Positions 28,188 to 38,999 of a DNA stretch of 64,000 bases are shown here, piece by piece. Position 1 is the first letter of the stretch; every line of letters starts with the position of its first letter. The notes beneath the pieces are model-generated. The model was not told the DNA's origin, did no database searches, and saw nothing but the letters and a program-made list of their open reading frames with translations. Source of the DNA: Deltaproteobacteria bacterium (GTDB lineage Bacteria > Myxococcota_A > UBA796 > SXON01); the NCBI GenBank assembly GCA_947445035.1, contig CANFCK010000013.1:1-64000 (forward strand), given 5' to 3'. Position numbers and translations under genes: made by a program.

Positions 28188-30080
28188 ATGATCGCCACCC
28201 TTCTCCTCGCCGCGTGTGCCGGACCCCTTGAGGTCGCCCTGCCTCAGCTCGTCCTCACGCCCGAGAGCATCTCGTTGATCGCGGCAACCGGGAGCTTCGC
28301 GACCGGCGAGTTCACCGTCGAAAACGCGGCTGAGCCCAGCGAGGAGGCCGCTGCCTTCTCGCCCCACATGCTGCTTAGGGGAAGCGCCGAACTTCCAGGA
28401 CTGACGACGACTGGCGGGCCCTTTTGCTTGCATTGGACGGCCCCCAGTTGTGCCCTCGTCGTCGCGAACGCGGTCGCGACCGATGCCGTGTGTGCCGACG
28501 GCGTCGCCGAGGGCGGACCGCAACTCGCATTGCCGGCGGGTTGTGCCGCGACGGTCACTGCGGTCTTTGCTCCCACCGCCTCCGGAGAGTCGCTCGGCGC
28601 GGCGCGGGTTTCCACGAGCTTCGGCCCGTGGTCGTCGACCGAGGCACCGGAGGTGTGGGAGCAGAGCGGCGATCCCGCCGACCCCGTGCAGGAGGTGGCC
28701 CTCATCGGGACCGCGACCGCGTCGCCCGCCGGCCGGCTGATCATCGATCCGCCCCTCGGGGACATCCCCTGGCGTTGGCCCGACGGCACGGCAACCGACC
28801 TGCCGATGACCCTCCGAAACATCGGCGGCGCCTCGCTCACCGTGGGATCGCCGGCGTTGTCATGCAGCCCGGCCTGGTCGGTGGTGGATGCGCCAAGTCC
28901 CGGCACGCCCATCGCCGCCGGCGAGTCCGCGTCCTTCACCCTGCGGCACGCGCCCACCGAACCCGAGGCCGAGCTCTGCGGGCTGGTGTTCGGAGACGAC
29001 GCCGACCCCACCTCTCCGGCCGCCGAGCTGCGCTTCGCCAAGGACAGCTGGGGTGTACCGCCGACGGTGACGATCTTGTCGCCTGCCCCCGGGGACGTGC
29101 TCCCTGTCGATGAGAAGGTGACCATCTCATTCACGATCGATGACGACGAGGCCCCCCCGAGCGGCATCTACATTACCATCTGGAGCGTGGTGCACGGAAC
29201 GCTCGGCGCGGGCGTGGCGCCGAACGATGACGCGCTCATCGAGTTCGACATCGACGCCGACCTGCTCCGAAGCGGCGCCGACACCCTCCGGGTTTCACTC
29301 CTGGACTGGGAGGGCTTCACCGCCACCGACGCCGTCTCCTTTCGGGTTTTCAGCGTGGCCCCCGAGGACGGGGACGGCGACTCCTGGGGCTACCACGAGG
29401 GCGACTGCGACGACGACAACGCCGCGGCGTTCCCCGGCGCGGTCGAAACCGGCGACGGCGTCGACGAAGACTGCGACGGCACCGCCGATGATGGTGCCCC
29501 CGAGCTCGACAACGATGGCGACGGACTCACCGAAGCCGAAGGCGACTGCAACGATCACGACGCGGACGTCGGGCCCAGCGCCCTCGAGATCGACAACAAC
29601 ACCGATGACGACTGCGACGGCGTCGTCGACGAAGCCACGTCGCGACATGATGACGATGGTGACGGGTACAGCGAGCTGGGCAACGACTGCGACGACGACG
29701 ACGCTACGATCAGCCCCGCGGCCACCGAGACCTGCGATGGCGTCGACCGCGACTGTGACGGAGCCCTCGTGGTCTGTCCCGGGGCCACCGGCGGCTTCTT
29801 GCGCGCCACCCCCGACGTGTGCCATCCCGGAGAAACCGTGGCGCTCGCGGCGTGGACGCCCGATGGCACGAGTGCCTGGGGCTGGACTTCAGAGGCCGGC
29901 GCCATCGGCGACGCCGAAGCAGCGCTGACCTCGCTGCGCTGCCCCGGCGAGGCGGGCGCCTTTTTGGTCTCGCTGGCGGCGACCGACGCCGACGGCAACC
30001 AGACCTTCGACCTCTCTACGATCGAGGTGGTGCCGAACGATCAGAGCCTCGACGCCGTGGTCAGCCTGCCGGCGCGCTGA
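28188..30080 (+). CDS. Lipoprotein with three MopE-type calcium-binding motifs
   Basis: 630 residues. The signal peptide [10 protein letters not shown] has a lipobox with Cys10. The N-terminal half (about 15-390) is beta-rich and looks like ASPM/Hydin- or Ig-like domains ([28 protein letters not shown]). Residues 395-530 hold three Asp-rich repeats ([50 protein letters not shown]), each followed by a DxDCDG element. Such motifs in MopE bind copper or calcium. A final Ig-like domain (540-625, [16 protein letters not shown]) ends the protein. It converges with and overlaps acnB by 20 bases. It is exported and surface-anchored; partner and role are unknown. Confidence 0.85.
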   Translation: MIATLLLAACAGPLEVALPQLVLTPESISLIAATGSFATGEFTVENAAEPSEEAAAFSPHMLLRGSAELPGLTTTGGPFCLHWTAPSCALVVANAVATDAVCADGVAEGGPQLALPAGCAATVTAVFAPTASGESLGAARVSTSFGPWSSTEAPEVWEQSGDPADPVQEVALIGTATASPAGRLIIDPPLGDIPWRWPDGTATDLPMTLRNIGGASLTVGSPALSCSPAWSVVDAPSPGTPIAAGESASFTLRHAPTEPEAELCGLVFGDDADPTSPAAELRFAKDSWGVPPTVTILSPAPGDVLPVDEKVTISFTIDDDEAPPSGIYITIWSVVHGTLGAGVAPNDDALIEFDIDADLLRSGADTLRVSLLDWEGFTATDAVSFRVFSVAPEDGDGDSWGYHEGDCDDDNAAAFPGAVETGDGVDEDCDGTADDGAPELDNDGDGLTEAEGDCNDHDADVGPSALEIDNNTDDDCDGVVDEATSRHDDDGDGYSELGNDCDDDDATISPAATETCDGVDRDCDGALVVCPGATGGFLRATPDVCHPGETVALAAWTPDGTSAWGWTSEAGAIGDAEAALTSLRCPGEAGAFLVSLAATDADGNQTFDLSTIEVVPNDQSLDAVVSLPAR

Positions 30081-32655
30081 CGGAGGCGGCCGCCTCGACG
30101 AACTCACCGATGCCGTCGAAGTTCATATACTTGTAGATGCTGGCGGCCTGGGCGTTGAGCACCGCCACCTGGGACTGGTACTCATCGTTGGTGGGGATGC
30201 GCCCCAGGAGCGCGCATACCGCTGCGAGCTCGGCGCTACCGAGGTAAACGCGGGTCTCGAGCCCCAGGCGGTTCGGGAAATTCCGGGTGCTGGTGGAAAA
30301 TGCGGTGCTCCCCCGTTTGACCTGGGCCTGATTGCCCATACACAAGGAACATCCTGGCATCTCCATGCGCGCGCCGGTGCGACCCAAGACCCCGTAGTAG
30401 CCCTCAGCCATGAGCTGGGCCTGGTCCATGCGCGTAGGCGGGGCGATCCACAAGCGGGTGGGAATGTCGGACTTGCCTTCGAGCACCTTCGCGGCAGCGC
30501 GGAAGTGGCCGATGTTGGTCATGCACGAGCCGATGAAGACCTCGTCGATGGTGTCGCCCGTGACCGCCGAAAGCGGCTTGATGTCGTCGGGATCGTTGGG
30601 GCAGGCGAGCAGCGGCTCGGTGATCTCTGCGAGATCGATCTCGATCACCGCCGCGTACTCGGCGTCGGCATCGGCTTGAAGGAGCGTTCCCGTCGCCACC
30701 CACGCTTCCATCGCCGCGATGCGACGGCGCAGGCTACGCTCGTCCCCGTAGTCGTTCGCGATCATCCACTTCAGAAGCGTGATGTTGCTGGTGAGGTACT
30801 CGACGACGGGCTCGCGGTTGAGACGCACGGTGCACCCCGCGGCGCTGCGTTCCGCCGAGGCGTCGGTCAGCTCGAAGGCCTGCTCGATCTTGAGGTCGGG
30901 CAAGCCCTCGATCTCGAGAATCCGGCCGGAGTAGACGTTCTTCTTTCCCTTCTTCTCGAGTGTCAAAAGCCCCGCTTTCAGCGCGTAGTAGGGGATGGCG
31001 TTGACGAGGTCGCGCAGGGTGATGCCGGGCTGCATCTCCCCGGAAAAGCGCACCAGGACCGACTCGGGCATGTCCAAGGGCATGACGCCGGTTGCCGCGG
31101 CGAACGCGACGAGCCCCGACCCCGCCGGGAAGGAGATGCCGATCGGAAAGCGGGTGTGCGAGTCCCCACCGGTGCCGACGGTATCCGGCAACAACATCCG
31201 GTTGAGCCAGGAATGGATGATCCCGTCCGCCGGCCGCAAGGACACCCCGCCGCGGGTGGTGATGAATTCCGGGAGGGTGCGATGCGTCTGGACATCGACC
31301 GGCTTCGGGTAGGCCGCGGTGTGGCAGAAGCTCTGCATGACGAGGTCCGCTGAGAAGCCCAGGCACGCGAGGTCCTTGAGCTCGTCGCGCGTCATCGGGC
31401 CGGTGGTGTCCTGGCTGCCGACCGAGGTCATCCGCGGCTCGCAGTAGGTGCCGGGCCGCATCCCCTGCCCTTCCGGGAGGCCGCAGGCCCGCCCCACCAT
31501 CTTCTGGCCGAGGGTGAAGCCCGCGGCAGTCGCGACAGGCGGCTTGGGCAGCCGGAACACGGTGCTGGCGGGCAGGCCGAGCGCGTCGCGAGCCCGAGCG
31601 GTCAGGCTACGGCCGATGATGAGGTTGATGCGCCCACCGGCGCGCACCTCGTCCAGAAGCACGTCAGAGCGGTGCTGGAAGGTGGCGACGACCGCCCCGT
31701 CTTTCTCGACACGACCGGCGTAGGGGTAGATGTCCACCACATCGCCCATGCCAAGCGCCGAGGTGTCGCACTCGATGGGGAGCGCGCCGGCGTCCTCCTG
31801 GGTGTTGAAGAAGATCGGGGCGATCTTCCCGCCCAGGCAGACGCCGCCAAATCGTTTGTTCGGCACGTAAGGAATGTCCTGTCCCGTCCACCACAAGACC
31901 GAGTTGGTCGCCGACTTGCGGGAGCTGCCGGTGCCGACCACGTCGCCCACGTACGCGATGGTGTGACCCTTCTGCAAGAGCGACGCCAGCAGCTTCATCG
32001 GACCGCGCGTGCCCGGCTCGTCGGGAACGTTGCCCTCCCTTGCGTTCTTGAGCATCGCAAGCGCGTGCAGCGGGATGTCGGGCCGGCTCCACGCATCGGG
32101 GGCGGGCGAAAGATCATCGGTGTTGGTCTCGCCATTGACCTTGAACACCGTGACCGTCAGGCGCTCGGCGACCGGTGCGCGCGAGGTGAACCACTCCGCG
32201 TCCGCCCAGCTCTGGACGACCTCCTGGGCCAGCGCGTGGCCCGCCCGCGCCTTGGCGACCACGTCGTTGACGAAGTCGAACATCAAAAGTGTGTGCTTGA
32301 GCGCGCGCGCGGCGACCGGGCCGACCTCGGCGTCATCGAGCAGACCGATGAGCGGCGCCACGTTGTAGCCGCCGACCATGGTGCCCAGGAGCTCGGTGGC
32401 GCGGGCGCGATCGAGGAGCGGACACGGGCGTTCCCCACGCGCGACCTCGGTCAGGAACGCGGCCTTGATCTGCGCCGCGCTGTCGACGCCGGCCGGCACG
32501 CGGTTGACCAGCAGGTCGAGCAGGAAGGCGCCATCCCCCGCCGGCGGCGCTTCCAGGAGGCCGATCAGATCGACCATCTGCTCGCGGGAAATCGGGAGCG
32601 GCGGGATGCCCAGGGCGGCACGTTCGGCGAAGGCGGTTCGGTAGGCGGCAAGCAT
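30061..32655 (-). CDS. acnB: Aconitate hydratase B
   Basis: 864 residues from ATG 32655 ([21 protein letters not shown]), chosen because AcnB of other bacteria begins at this motif and is about 865 long; an in-frame upstream extension of 74 codons is rejected. The HEAT-like N-terminal domain ([13 protein letters not shown] to [12 protein letters not shown]) marks the B type. The [4Fe-4S] ligands are in [10 protein letters not shown] and in [12 protein letters not shown]. It interconverts citrate and isocitrate in the TCA cycle and can act as an iron-responsive RNA-binding protein. The gene is divergent from the beta-propeller lipoprotein across 172 bases that probably hold both promoters. Confidence 0.97.
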   Translation of the reverse strand: MLAAYRTAFAERAALGIPPLPISREQMVDLIGLLEAPPAGDGAFLLDLLVNRVPAGVDSAAQIKAAFLTEVARGERPCPLLDRARATELLGTMVGGYNVAPLIGLLDDAEVGPVAARALKHTLLMFDFVNDVVAKARAGHALAQEVVQSWADAEWFTSRAPVAERLTVTVFKVNGETNTDDLSPAPDAWSRPDIPLHALAMLKNAREGNVPDEPGTRGPMKLLASLLQKGHTIAYVGDVVGTGSSRKSATNSVLWWTGQDIPYVPNKRFGGVCLGGKIAPIFFNTQEDAGALPIECDTSALGMGDVVDIYPYAGRVEKDGAVVATFQHRSDVLLDEVRAGGRINLIIGRSLTARARDALGLPASTVFRLPKPPVATAAGFTLGQKMVGRACGLPEGQGMRPGTYCEPRMTSVGSQDTTGPMTRDELKDLACLGFSADLVMQSFCHTAAYPKPVDVQTHRTLPEFITTRGGVSLRPADGIIHSWLNRMLLPDTVGTGGDSHTRFPIGISFPAGSGLVAFAAATGVMPLDMPESVLVRFSGEMQPGITLRDLVNAIPYYALKAGLLTLEKKGKKNVYSGRILEIEGLPDLKIEQAFELTDASAERSAAGCTVRLNREPVVEYLTSNITLLKWMIANDYGDERSLRRRIAAMEAWVATGTLLQADADAEYAAVIEIDLAEITEPLLACPNDPDDIKPLSAVTGDTIDEVFIGSCMTNIGHFRAAAKVLEGKSDIPTRLWIAPPTRMDQAQLMAEGYYGVLGRTGARMEMPGCSLCMGNQAQVKRGSTAFSTSTRNFPNRLGLETRVYLGSAELAAVCALLGRIPTNDEYQSQVAVLNAQAASIYKYMNFDGIGEFVEAAASVSAPAG

Positions 32656-32827
32656 GGCTCGGCTGTAACCGTGCGGGGGGTCCTTGACCCCGATTGCGGT
32701 GGCCGGGAACCCGCCGCCACCAGCGCGGTAGTCGCGACTTACGAGCGCGACTAGCGGCGAATCGTCGGGAACGCCGAGCGGCGCCTGACGACGCCAGCTA
32801 CGATGGGCGGCATTCACAGGAGTCGGC

Positions 32828-34375
32828 ATGGGACGGTTCGACAAGCTCTTCCCCCTCCTGCTCATCGTCGGTTGCACTGCCAGCGGCTACACGACGAGTG
32901 ACGCGTCGGCGATCGACAGCCTCGAAGACCCCGCCTTCGGGACCGACTCAGGCGACACCGACGCCGACGGCGACGACTACGTGCCCTCCGAGGACGAGTC
33001 GGACTACCTGGCGCTGGCCCCGGCGGCGACCGACCAGTACGTCTTCGTCGCCAACCCCGACCGCGACACCCTCAGCCGCATCGCCGTCGGCACCCTGGCC
33101 GTGGTGACCGTCGAGGTCGGGCGCATCCCCTCGTCGGTTCAGACCACCAGAGATCATCGTCTTGTCGTGACGCTCGATCAGGGCGATGATGCCGTCAGCG
33201 TCGTGCATGCAGAGAGCCTGGACGTCGTCGCGCTCGAAGTCCGAGACAACATGAACCAGCTGTCGTTGTCCCCCGACGGCGCCTGGGCGATGGCGTGGTA
33301 CGACCCCAACGCAGAGTCGCTGGGAAGCTCGGGCGGAGTCACCAGCTTCAACGAGGTCAGCTTCGTACGCACCGACCCGGCGACGCACTACCCGATGGCC
33401 GTCGGCTACGATCCGGCAGGGGTGCACTGGAGCGAGGACGGGACGCGAGCGGTCGTCGTCAGCGATGCCGTGCTCGCAGTGGTAACGCTGGGCGAGGGCG
33501 ACCCGGAGCGCACCCTGATCCCCCTGGTCGAGGACGACGCTGACCCACCCGTGGCCGAAGAAGTGGTGCTCACCCCCGACGGCCGGTACGCCTTCGTCCG
33601 TCAGCGCGGCGCCGAAGAGCTGCTTTTGGTGGACCTGGACATCGGCGTGGTGGACCGGGTGGCTGTGGGGACCGATCCCACTGACATGGACGTCCGGGCC
33701 GATGCCGCGTACCTCACCGTGGTTGCCCGTTCCGCCCGGCAGCTGTGGTCCTACGATCTCGCCAATCCCTACTCAGACGCCGAGGTCGTCGACTTTCCCG
33801 TGGACCTCCCCTTCGGCAGCATCTCTTTCACCGGAGACGGGCAGCGAGCCGTGCTCTACACCAACGCGTCCGCGGTGGCCGCGCTTTGTTTCTGGGACGT
33901 CGGCACCACCGACTTCGACACCCGGAGCCTGGTCAAGCCCGTCGCGAGTGTGGGCCTGAGCCCAGAGGGAACCACCGCGCTCGTGTTCCACACGCGCGAA
34001 AACGCCCCCGACGCGAACCCCGACGACCCGTTCTACAATCGGTGGGCGCTCACCCTGATGGAGACCGACAACAACGGGGAGAATCGCCTTCTCCTCCCCA
34101 CCGAACCCAGCGGCTACACGGTCACTGACGACGACCGGTACGGGTACTTCATCCTGGACGGACACGACCTGCTGGAGATGGTGTCGTTCGACACGTTGAT
34201 CCCCACGACCGTGTCCCTCCCGAGTCAACCCGCCTTCATCGGGACCTTTCCCGGCCTCGACGTCGCCTGGGCCAGCCAAGCGCATGACTTGGGACGCATT
34301 TCCTTCTACGACCCTGAAACCGCCTCGCTGGACACCATCACCGGCTTCGAACTCAACGGCGAGATCGACCACTGA
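32828..34375 (+). CDS. Lipoprotein with YVTN-like beta-propeller
   Basis: 515 residues with AGGAG (32818-32822) five bases before the ATG. Signal peptide [16 protein letters not shown], lipobox Cys16. An acidic linker leads to a seven-strand-repeat type propeller: [52 protein letters not shown] and similar blades through FISYD-type strands at the end. Such propellers act as surface or periplasmic binding scaffolds; no enzyme motif is seen. Immediately after the stop, a different frame codes a hydrophobic stretch with an Arg cluster like a MYXO-CTERM tail (separate entry). The stop may therefore be created by a missing base. Confidence 0.85.
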   Translation: MGRFDKLFPLLLIVGCTASGYTTSDASAIDSLEDPAFGTDSGDTDADGDDYVPSEDESDYLALAPAATDQYVFVANPDRDTLSRIAVGTLAVVTVEVGRIPSSVQTTRDHRLVVTLDQGDDAVSVVHAESLDVVALEVRDNMNQLSLSPDGAWAMAWYDPNAESLGSSGGVTSFNEVSFVRTDPATHYPMAVGYDPAGVHWSEDGTRAVVVSDAVLAVVTLGEGDPERTLIPLVEDDADPPVAEEVVLTPDGRYAFVRQRGAEELLLVDLDIGVVDRVAVGTDPTDMDVRADAAYLTVVARSARQLWSYDLANPYSDAEVVDFPVDLPFGSISFTGDGQRAVLYTNASAVAALCFWDVGTTDFDTRSLVKPVASVGLSPEGTTALVFHTRENAPDANPDDPFYNRWALTLMETDNNGENRLLLPTEPSGYTVTDDDRYGYFILDGHDLLEMVSFDTLIPTTVSLPSQPAFIGTFPGLDVAWASQAHDLGRISFYDPETASLDTITGFELNGEIDH

Positions 34376-34485
34376 CTGACTCCGGCTCGTCTGCGACGCT
34401 GGCGGTGGGGCTCTTGGCAATGGCTGCGGTCGGGGCGCGGCCGCGGCGCCGCGATCACAAACACTCCTCCACCAACTTCCGATAG
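34372..34485 (+). other. Out-of-frame hydrophobic/Arg tail after the beta-propeller gene
   Basis: In the frame one base back from the beta-propeller gene, codons from 34372 read [19 protein letters not shown] then VGARPRRRDH and stop at TAG 34483-34485. A Ser/Gly linker, a hydrophobic span and an Arg cluster are what a MYXO-CTERM tail looks like, though the usual Cys is absent. A single missing base before 34372 would join it to the propeller protein. The 3' end overlaps rsgA on the other strand. Confidence 0.45.
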
Positions 34486-35378
34486 CTCTCCAGCCGCTCC
34501 GGCCAGGTGACCGCCGCCTCTGCGACGCAGCCCTCATCGCCTAGATGGAGGCAGTCGCGGAATTTGCATGGGAGGTCCAACAGCTCGGGGAAGTAGCGGC
34601 GGAGCTCGGTGCGGGGGACCTGTCCGACCCCGAACTCGCGGATGCCGGGGACGTCGATGACCCGGCCGCCACCAGCGAGGTCGTACATGCGGGCCGAGGT
34701 GGTGGTGTGCCGACCGCGGCCCCAGTCGTCGAGCGCTCCGGTGAGGGCGACCGCGCCCGGGACGAGACGGGTGACGAGCGTGGACTTGCCGACCCCGCTG
34801 TGACCAAGGAGGACGGAGGTCTTGCCGACCAGGAGCGCCGCAAGCTCGTCCACACCCTGTCCCGTCTGGGCCGAAACCAGCGCCACCGGACACCCGAGCG
34901 CTTCGTACCGGGCCAGCCACTCCAAGACCTCTTCCGGCATGCCGGCATCACACTTGTTGAGCACGAGGAGCGGCGCCATCCCCCCGTAGGCCGCGGCGAC
35001 GAGCATGCGATCGACGAGCCCCGCACGGAAGGGCGGGTCGCTGGCCGCGGCGACAATCAACATCTGGTCGGCGTTGCTGGCGACCACGCGCACACCAGAG
35101 GTCTCACCCGTGCGCTCCAACACGGTGCGACGCGGCGCCGTCTCAACCACCAGCCCCTCCGCGACCCGCACGCGATCGGCGACCACCACGTGCGCCCCAC
35201 GGGTTGGAAGCACCGCTTCGACACCGCGGTCGTCGCGGACGCGCACCCAGCGGCCGACCCGCTCCACCGCTTCCAGCCACTCGGCGCTCGACTTGAGGGT
35301 CGGCTCCCGACGGCTGACGTGCCGGCGCTGCCGGGGGTCCGGCCGCTCGGCATCCTCCTCGTCGTCAGAGCGCCGCAT
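34455..35378 (-). CDS. rsgA: Ribosome small-subunit biogenesis GTPase RsgA
   Basis: 307 residues. A charged N-terminal tail is followed by an OB-fold (about 40-95), then the circularly permuted GTPase order: G4 LNKCD, G5 VSAQTG, G1 GHSGVGKSTL, G2 TTTSARMY, G3 DVPGIREFG. The C-terminal zinc site is in PCKFRDCLHLGDEGC. RsgA is a late-stage 30S assembly factor that checks the decoding centre and leaves on GTP hydrolysis. It starts 14 bases inside the end of the upstream predicted outer-membrane gene, so it is probably read from that operon. Confidence 0.96.
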   Translation of the reverse strand: MRRSDDEEDAERPDPRQRRHVSRREPTLKSSAEWLEAVERVGRWVRVRDDRGVEAVLPTRGAHVVVADRVRVAEGLVVETAPRRTVLERTGETSGVRVVASNADQMLIVAAASDPPFRAGLVDRMLVAAAYGGMAPLLVLNKCDAGMPEEVLEWLARYEALGCPVALVSAQTGQGVDELAALLVGKTSVLLGHSGVGKSTLVTRLVPGAVALTGALDDWGRGRHTTTSARMYDLAGGGRVIDVPGIREFGVGQVPRTELRRYFPELLDLPCKFRDCLHLGDEGCVAEAAVTWPERLESYRKLVEECL

Positions 35379-36543
35379 CGATCACCACCGCCGAACGGAG
35401 TTGGATGCCGTCGCTCTCGACCCACGGGACCTCGATGGCGCCGCGCAGATGGAGCGATGCCAGCGGGCTGAAGTACCAGCGCACGTCGCCATCGAACTCA
35501 ACGGAGCGAGGCGAGCCGGAGCCGTCCCAGAAGTGGTGGAGCGCCCCTTCAAAGCGAAGCGGCGGCGCGAGCTTGGCCTGGAGGCGGAGCGCCCCGTCGA
35601 GGGCGCCCTCGCCGAAGTGGGCCTGATCGAGCGCGCCCAGCCACCCGAAGCGAGAGGCGGTGTCCGCCATCGGGCGCAGGAACACCGGCGAGCTGCCGCC
35701 GCCAAGGTGATCCACGGACGCCCAGAGTACGGCGCGGGCGTCGTCGCCGAAGGCCCAGCCGACCCGGCCGCCGCCCATCGTCGCTGGGCCGGCTGCACTG
35801 GGCTGCAGCCATGCGTCGCCGCCCACCCGGAAGCGCTTCTGGCTGACGTCGACGCTGACGCCAACGGTACCGAGGACAGCACCGTCCTCGCTGGCCCGTT
35901 CGCCAGTCATCAAGAGCCCGATGCCGGCGGCCGACCAGCTGGTGTCGGCGTTGGCGCGCCCGCCACCCAGACGGGCGAGGTGGAACGGGATCCCCGAGCT
36001 GGGCTTCTCGTCGGGGTCGGCCAGGGTTTTGCCGCCGGCCATCGCGAGGGGTGTCTGGCCCGCGGTTCCAGGGCTGAACCCGCTCGCGACGTCGAGTTGC
36101 CACGGCAGAGCCCGCAGGGTGGCGCGCGCGGCCAGGGGAAAGTTGGCCATCAGCCGCTCGTCGTCATCGCCCACGACCGAGCCATCATCGAACTCAAAGC
36201 GTTGTTGCCCCAGCGTGACGTCCACGCCCATCGCCGAGCTGATCGGCGGGCTCCACCGCACCCAGGCCTCGCTCAGAGCCAAACCCGCCTGCCCGTTCTC
36301 GAAGTCGTCAGCCACGGCCGCCGCTTGGATCGAGACCCGCGCCGCGAGCGCCTTCCGCTCGGCGTCAATCCCGAGCCGTGCCGCGATCGGGAACAGGATG
36401 TGATCATTCAGCGGCAACCTCTCAACCCCCGCCCGCAGCTCCAGAACCGGCGACCATTCCAGCACCGGCGCCCCCGCCCCCGGCCGCGCGCCGGTGGGAT
36501 CTTCGCCCCAAGCGAGGCCAAGCGTCAGAAGGCAGACGTGCAC
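35365..36543 (-). CDS. Predicted outer-membrane beta-barrel protein
   Basis: 392 residues from GTG 36543, which gives a leader VHVCLLTLGLAWG; the overlap with the upstream stop supports this start. The mature chain has many alternating strands with aromatic girdle residues: VLEWSPVLELRAGVERL, RVSIQAAAVADDFENG, ALPWQLDVASGFSPG, KRFRVGGDAWLQPS, VRWYFSPLASLHLRGAIE, RSAVVIDA. That pattern fits an outer-membrane barrel of 14-16 strands, for example a porin-like protein. No conserved family is recognised. It sits between a large lipoprotein and rsgA on the same strand. Confidence 0.7.
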   Translation of the reverse strand: MHVCLLTLGLAWGEDPTGARPGAGAPVLEWSPVLELRAGVERLPLNDHILFPIAARLGIDAERKALAARVSIQAAAVADDFENGQAGLALSEAWVRWSPPISSAMGVDVTLGQQRFEFDDGSVVGDDDERLMANFPLAARATLRALPWQLDVASGFSPGTAGQTPLAMAGGKTLADPDEKPSSGIPFHLARLGGGRANADTSWSAAGIGLLMTGERASEDGAVLGTVGVSVDVSQKRFRVGGDAWLQPSAAGPATMGGGRVGWAFGDDARAVLWASVDHLGGGSSPVFLRPMADTASRFGWLGALDQAHFGEGALDGALRLQAKLAPPLRFEGALHHFWDGSGSPRSVEFDGDVRWYFSPLASLHLRGAIEVPWVESDGIQLRSAVVIDAAL

Positions 36544-38999
36544 GTCGGCTCCGTGAGCAGGGGAAATGGAGTGGCCCAGCGGGTGAAGGCGTCTTCGGGC
36601 AACAGGTTGGGATCCTCGGTGCCCACCGGGGCGACGAGGTCCCACGTCGACGCCGACCCTGGCAACGAATCGAAGGTGGTCAGGTCGAGCCGCGCGTAGA
36701 GCGCGCTGGGCCGGGCGTTGTCGCCGGTGAGGCCAGACTTGTGGATGCCGTGGCTCATCCCCGCTTCGAAGAAGGTGCCGTCGGGGCCGACGAAGGCGCG
36801 AGCAAGGTAGCGGAAGACGTAGTTGTTGCGGGCGAGCGCCTCGGCGTCGGTGAGGTTCGGTCGCGACAGGCCAGGATCGAAGCCCACCGGATCCCACGCG
36901 AAGGCAAAGCCGCGCAGGGAGCCCGCGACGCCGGCGATCTGACCCTCGGTCGCCCCATCCAGCGACAACCACTCCGGAGGCGGCGCCAGCTCGTTCCGCG
37001 GCAACGGCGCGACCACGCCAGCCGAGGCCTTGCCGCAGTGAAGCCCCGCGCGCGACTCCTTGTCAGAGGTGCCGCGCAGGGCGGCCGTCTCACGGTCTTC
37101 GCCCGGATCGAGCGGCGGCGCGGGTAGCGCGCGATCCCACTGCGACACCGACGCGGCCGCGCTCGTTGCGCCCTCGACGACCGCGATGTCGAGCACCACC
37201 GACACCCCGCCATCGGCTCGGGTGGTGCGCCCGTGCCGAAGCGTCGGCCCCCGGTTGTCGAAGTCGTTGCACAGCCCTCCGATGAGGAGGCTGCGCACCT
37301 CCAAGGTGCGTGGGTCGCTCAGGCGGGTACTGAGGTCGATCCCCGCCATGCACAGGCCCTCCTGGGCACGCGCGGCGGTGTCGATGGAGAAGCCCTGCAG
37401 CATCACGCCCGCGCCGGCCTCGACGGCCACCGGCAGCGGTACCGAGACGGTGTAGGCGCCTCGCGTAGACTCCAGCAGCTCTGCGACAGAGGGGTTCTCG
37501 CGCTCGCGGTCGCGCGGGACGACCGAGAGGCGCACCCGATACCGTGTGAAGCGGAGGCCAGGGACGGCGCGGTAATCGGTGAGGGCGACGGCCTGCCGGT
37601 TGCGCCCGAGATTGCTCTTGGGCAAAAGCGCGCGGGCCCACATCCCGAGGGAGCCCCCGACCTCCATCTGCCAGCGCCCGCCCAGCGCGCGACTCCATGC
37701 GCCGACCGCGCCGCCGTCGCCCTCTGCGACCGAAAACGCCACCTGCGACAGCCGGTGGTCGCGCGCGAACCAGCGGAGGTCGAAGCCATTGAGTCCGAGG
37801 GCCACCGCCTCGGCGACCGGCTCGACGCCCAGCACTTGGACCCACCGCCCCTCCGTGGGCGCGGGCGTGTTCAGGGTGAGCACCGTGGCGTTGGGCCGCC
37901 ACGGCGAGCCGGCTTCGGCGTCGTTGTCGAAGAGCACCAGCGCTTCCAAGTCGTCGGTGGGGCCGTTCCGACGCGGCAAGACGGCCAACGCCGACGGGCG
38001 ATCCCGGAACTCGTCGCGTGCGGCCACAGGGCGGAGCGAACCCTCCACGACCTTCCACAGCCGGCCGCCAAAGGCGGCCTCGGTTTCATAGCCGTAGCTG
38101 TCCCACGCGGAAACCGCCCACAGCTCCCCGTCCCGCGCACTGAGACCCGTCAGGCCCTCCGCCGGGCCGAGCACAGCGCCCTCGTCGAGGTCGGCGTATG
38201 ATTCCAGTGTCGCGACATTCCCGAGTCGAGCCTGGGCCAGCGGGTAGCGCAAGACGCGCAGCGCCGGCCCCGAACACCGGCTCAGCCCGACGTAGACGCT
38301 GCCGCTCGCGGCATCCCAGGCCAGGCCCTCCACCAACAGGTCATCGTTGCAGTTGGCGCGCCCCCAATCCGAGAGCGAGTCGCGGAGCCTCGTGACCTCG
38401 GGCAGGTCCTGCTCATACCAGATGCCGTCGCGACGCTCGAGCACGAAGAGGCGCTCGGTCTGGCGGCGCGAGCGCGCGATCAGCTCACGACGGAAGGCAG
38501 TTCGCCGGCCGACGGTGGAGTACTTGGTCACCCCGAGCACGCGCTCGGGGCCGAAGGCGGCGAGGTCCTCGACGTCGAAGGGCGGGCCAACGCGGCGTTC
38601 GCGTTCCACCCACACGATGGGCTGGCGTTTGAGCCGCACCTCGGCGCGAAAATTGCGGACGGCGCAGCGCTCGGTGACCGCGGCGGCCTCCGCGCAGGCG
38701 TCGCGACCATCCCGCAGCGGCAGCAGGTCCAGGATGGCACCTTCGCGCAGTGCCCGGTCGGGATCAGGCACGTACAACGCCTCGGCCTCGCCTTCCGCCA
38801 CGGCGACGACCCGACCGTCGTCGAACAGCGCGACGCCGCTCAGCTCGAGGGGACCATCCTTCCCGGGCGGCTCCAACGACAAGAGCGGGTACGTCCGATA
38901 TTGCATGCAGCCCGCCAGCAGCGCCACCGCAACCAGGACGCACCAGGATCGGCCCGCATGAGCAGGCCGTAGGGGGCAAAGACGGTCGATTGCGGCCAT
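36525..38999 (-). CDS. Large lipoprotein, unknown
   Basis: 824 residues from ATG 38999, which overlaps the thioesterase stop by one base (TGATG). A 31-residue signal peptide ends in VALLAGC. The protein then holds several beta-rich regions: residues about 40-330 have propeller-like features (LSGVALFDDGRVVAVAEGEAEALYVPD, LEGLAWDAASGSVYVGLSRC), and 400-800 contain repeated strand patterns and scattered cysteines (LCMAGIDL, LCNDFDN). No enzyme motif or named domain is recognised. Tight linkage to the barrel gene downstream suggests the two work together at the outer membrane. Confidence 0.75.
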   Translation of the reverse strand: MAAIDRLCPLRPAHAGRSWCVLVAVALLAGCMQYRTYPLLSLEPPGKDGPLELSGVALFDDGRVVAVAEGEAEALYVPDPDRALREGAILDLLPLRDGRDACAEAAAVTERCAVRNFRAEVRLKRQPIVWVERERRVGPPFDVEDLAAFGPERVLGVTKYSTVGRRTAFRRELIARSRRQTERLFVLERRDGIWYEQDLPEVTRLRDSLSDWGRANCNDDLLVEGLAWDAASGSVYVGLSRCSGPALRVLRYPLAQARLGNVATLESYADLDEGAVLGPAEGLTGLSARDGELWAVSAWDSYGYETEAAFGGRLWKVVEGSLRPVAARDEFRDRPSALAVLPRRNGPTDDLEALVLFDNDAEAGSPWRPNATVLTLNTPAPTEGRWVQVLGVEPVAEAVALGLNGFDLRWFARDHRLSQVAFSVAEGDGGAVGAWSRALGGRWQMEVGGSLGMWARALLPKSNLGRNRQAVALTDYRAVPGLRFTRYRVRLSVVPRDRERENPSVAELLESTRGAYTVSVPLPVAVEAGAGVMLQGFSIDTAARAQEGLCMAGIDLSTRLSDPRTLEVRSLLIGGLCNDFDNRGPTLRHGRTTRADGGVSVVLDIAVVEGATSAAASVSQWDRALPAPPLDPGEDRETAALRGTSDKESRAGLHCGKASAGVVAPLPRNELAPPPEWLSLDGATEGQIAGVAGSLRGFAFAWDPVGFDPGLSRPNLTDAEALARNNYVFRYLARAFVGPDGTFFEAGMSHGIHKSGLTGDNARPSALYARLDLTTFDSLPGSASTWDLVAPVGTEDPNLLPEDAFTRWATPFPLLTEPTCTSAF

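Noticed and set aside
31672-32754. Plus-strand frame opposite acnB
   Set aside because: Aconitase motifs and the family length fix the minus strand as coding.
35005-36699. 564-codon plus-strand frame opposite rsgA and the barrel gene
   Set aside because: RsgA motifs are unmistakable on the minus strand; the plus frame is compositionally an Arg/Pro-rich shadow.
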